Positions 6,409-7,971 of a stretch of 7,971 nt of DNA are shown one piece after another; position 1 is the stretch's first letter; each line of letters begins with the position of its first letter. Source of the stretch: Thermoplasmatota archaeon. Its GTDB lineage: Archaea; Thermoplasmatota; JAQUQK01. The notes under the pieces were generated by a model, which saw nothing but the letters and a program-made list of their open reading frames with translations, did not search any database and was not told the DNA's origin. A program made the position numbers and the translations under genes. The DNA lies in contig JAQUQK010000079.1 in the NCBI GenBank assembly GCA_028716125.1, positions 1 through 7,971 of the forward strand, in the 5' to 3' direction.

Positions 6409-7218
6409 ATGGAAGACTCGATATACAAAACAAAGCTGATGATAACCGCAACACTGGCAAACGCCTGGATATACCCGGAGGCAAAGAATTTCCCAACGAC
6501 TGCCAAAGGGCTCATAGATGAAGCGGTAAAATGCCATGAGAATGGCGCGAGCATAATACATGTTCACCTTCCCGACGGAAACCACAAGGAAGTAGTCGAC
6601 GGCATACGCGACAGATGCGATGCGATTGTCCAGGGCGGAATGTCAAGCTATCATATAGAAAAAAGGGACGAACTTTTCAACGTCAAGCCGGACATGATGT
6701 CTATAATCTTGAACCATCACGCCGAAAGTTTCCCAAGCGGCGACGTGAACGTCCTGCATCCAAAGGAGGAGCTTGAGGCGTACGCGGTCAAGTGCGCCAA
6801 GTACGGCATAAAGCCCGAATTTGAGTCGTGGAATTACGGCTCTATCTGGATGCTTGAGCACCTGATAAAGAAAAAACTTCTCAAAAAGCCATATTACCTC
6901 AGCCATTTCTTCAACTGGCCAGGAAGCTCGTGGTCCCCTGCGACGCCCGATGAGTTCCTGCAGAGGTTCGCCCACCTGCCCGAAGGGTGCATAAATGCCG
7001 TCAGCACGATGGGGCCGGAGCAGAATATTATACTTCCGCTCGCGATTGCAACAGGGAATCACGTGCGCATCGGAACCGAGGACTATCCTTACATAAAGAA
7101 AGGAATCCTAGCAAAGGGCCCGCACGAGCTGGTAAAGAAAATAGCGACCATAAGCGAACTCATGGGGCGCGACGTTGCAACGCCGAAAGAGGCAAGAAAG
7201 GTAATCGGAATAAAGTAG
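6409..7218 (+). CDS. Beta-keto acid cleavage enzyme-like protein (BKACE/DUF849 family)
   Basis: The 269-residue TIM-barrel protein resembles BKACE enzymes, which condense a beta-keto acid with acetyl-CoA and release acetoacetate plus a new acyl-CoA. The first strand reads KLMITATLANA (9-19), followed by a Pro-Thr segment as in the family. The zinc-binding pair H51 and H53 is in IIHVHLPDG, and the late ligand is E224 in VRIGTEDYPY, matching the family's VR-G-ED. The barrel order and the MGPEQ-to-HVR stretch (201-220) also fit. It diverges from typical members: the loop after HVH is short and lacks the usual Arg-Asp, the Thr-Gly after strand 1 is replaced by Ala-Asn, and the strand that normally ends in an STGG-like turn reads IVQGGMSS. 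Substrate is probably unlike characterised BKACEs. It is divergent from the kinase and convergent with the regulator. Family placement is fairly sure; reaction is inferred. Confidence 0.78.
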   Translation: MEDSIYKTKLMITATLANAWIYPEAKNFPTTAKGLIDEAVKCHENGASIIHVHLPDGNHKEVVDGIRDRCDAIVQGGMSSYHIEKRDELFNVKPDMMSIILNHHAESFPSGDVNVLHPKEELEAYAVKCAKYGIKPEFESWNYGSIWMLEHLIKKKLLKKPYYLSHFFNWPGSSWSPATPDEFLQRFAHLPEGCINAVSTMGPEQNIILPLAIATGNHVRIGTEDYPYIKKGILAKGPHELVKKIATISELMGRDVATPKEARKVIGIK

Positions 7219-7236
7219 CTGGCGCAAAAATTCATT

Positions 7237-7971
7237 TCAAGCAGGTTTTTTTCTCATCATCTTCATCGCTTCTGCGGCAATGCACTCCACCCATCCGTCG
7301 AATTCGTAGAATTTCGAAGGGAAGAAAAAAGTCACATTCTTGACTCCGGTAGAATTCTTTATTGATTCTATGCTGGCATTGACCTCCTGCAGGGTATCTG
7401 CATAAAGCTCCATTACAAGGCCCCTTGGTTCCATTATCTTTTGGCGGAGCCAGCATTTGTCAAGCATTGCATACAGGCGGGCGTACAACTCCTCGATTTC
7501 AGACCCGCCGAGAGTTTCATCGAAAGTTATACAGACATAATAAGGGATCAACTCGCTTACCTTGAATGGGTTAACCGATATGGTGAACTTGAGTATTTTC
7601 CTGCTAACTAGGTCGCCTATGCGCCGCTCAACATAAGACGCGGATGTGCCAACCTCCTTTGCAATTTCGCCAATGTCTTTTCTGGCATCATCCTTGAGCG
7701 AATTCAATATTCCCCAATCTTGGTCAGAGAGGTTTACGTTTATGGCGGGCTTGCTCTCGTAAATGAAAGTTGATGAAAGTTTCGCAGGAACCATTTCCGA
7801 GGACAGCTTGCGCTGCTGGGTGCTGAAGTCGTCCCTGCTTTTGAAAAGGAAAACGACGGCAACGGACGATCCTATGGTGTCTACAAGGAACATTATTCTC
7901 TTGTTTTTGCGGAGTTTTTCGATGAGCGGCTCTACTGATTTCCCCTTGCTGTCGAAAATAGATATTGCCAC
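7237..7971 (-). CDS. Lrp/AsnC-like transcriptional regulator, 5' end at or beyond the window edge
   Basis: At least 244 residues. A central helix-turn-helix of AsnC type spans about 81-125: a DxxIL-like start, DDAR, then EIAKEVGTSASYVERRIGDL as the helix pair. It is preceded (1-75) by a segment with the beta-alpha-beta-beta-alpha-beta rhythm of an Lrp ligand-sensing (RAM/SAM) domain, including an alpha-helix PLIEKLRKNKRI and strand VDTIGSSVAVVFLF. A second such segment follows at about 140-220. The complete gene may therefore be HTH-RAM-HTH-RAM with its first HTH outside the window. The outermost codon is GTG at 7969-7971; it could be the start or an internal Val, and nothing upstream is visible to decide. 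It faces the BKACE gene, 18 bases apart, and could control this locus in response to a small ligand such as a sugar acid or amino acid; that is inference. Confidence 0.75.
   Translation of the reverse strand: MAISIFDSKGKSVEPLIEKLRKNKRIMFLVDTIGSSVAVVFLFKSRDDFSTQQRKLSSEMVPAKLSSTFIYESKPAINVNLSDQDWGILNSLKDDARKDIGEIAKEVGTSASYVERRIGDLVSRKILKFTISVNPFKVSELIPYYVCITFDETLGGSEIEELYARLYAMLDKCWLRQKIMEPRGLVMELYADTLQEVNASIESIKNSTGVKNVTFFFPSKFYEFDGWVECIAAEAMKMMRKKPA
7246..7252 (+). terminator. Possible T-tract terminator for the BKACE transcript
   Basis: Seven consecutive T lie 28 bases past the BKACE stop, inside the 3' end of the opposing regulator gene, where they encode Lys codons. No hairpin is evident. 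The tract could serve as an archaeal T-tract stop, but coding constraint explains it equally well. Confidence 0.3.

Noticed and set aside
1..7971. CRISPR array, tRNA, rRNA or mobile element
   Set aside because: No regularly spaced direct repeats, no cloverleaf or rRNA-like stretch, no transposase or integrase motifs, and almost no non-coding space in which to hold them.

Overview
This 7,971-base window looks like archaeal chromosome from a lineage I cannot name. The grounds are indirect but agree. Base composition is near balance, yet AUA is a dominant isoleucine codon and AGG/AGA arginines are common. Ribosome-binding sites of the GGTGAT/GGCGAT/GAGG type precede several genes. TATA-like boxes lie at distances that fit archaeal TBP/TFB promoters. 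One gene starts with TTG, and an Lrp/AsnC-type regulator is present. I see no rRNA, tRNA, CRISPR array, insertion sequence or phage gene. The window is almost fully coding, with eight protein genes, two of them cut or possibly cut by the window edges.

Left block (1-2837, + strand): the 3' part of an iron-sulfur flavoprotein, an M24-fold (prolidase/creatinase-like) protein, and a Gfo/Idh/MocA NAD(P)-dependent oxidoreductase. Gaps of 50 and 19 bases suggest one transcription unit, which ends in a T-rich tract. A separate + strand gene (2916-4235) encodes a predicted surface lipoprotein with a PHP-type metallohydrolase domain related to CehA/McbA proteins.

Central block (4236-6310, - strand): a PfkB-family 2-keto-3-deoxygluconate kinase, followed with translational coupling by an Eda-type KDPG aldolase fused to a C-terminal VOC/glyoxalase-fold domain. 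Together they would phosphorylate KDG to KDPG and cleave it to pyruvate and glyceraldehyde 3-phosphate, the lower half of a semi-phosphorylative Entner-Doudoroff route. The aldolase and the PHP lipoprotein converge with no base between their stop codons.

Right block (6311-7971): a divergent promoter region separates the kinase from a + strand BKACE/DUF849-like beta-keto acid cleavage enzyme. Facing that gene is an Lrp-like regulator with a ligand-binding-like fold on both sides of its helix-turn-helix; its 5' end lies at or beyond the right edge.

As a whole the region reads as a carbohydrate-acid catabolic locus: a dehydrogenase, a KDG kinase, a KDPG aldolase, a keto-acid cleavage enzyme and a nearby regulator. 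The most unusual points are the aldolase-VOC fusion, an M24 protein that keeps all five metal ligands but appears to have Glu at both classical catalytic His positions, and a divergent BKACE with altered active-site loops. The growth substrate cannot be read from the sequence.
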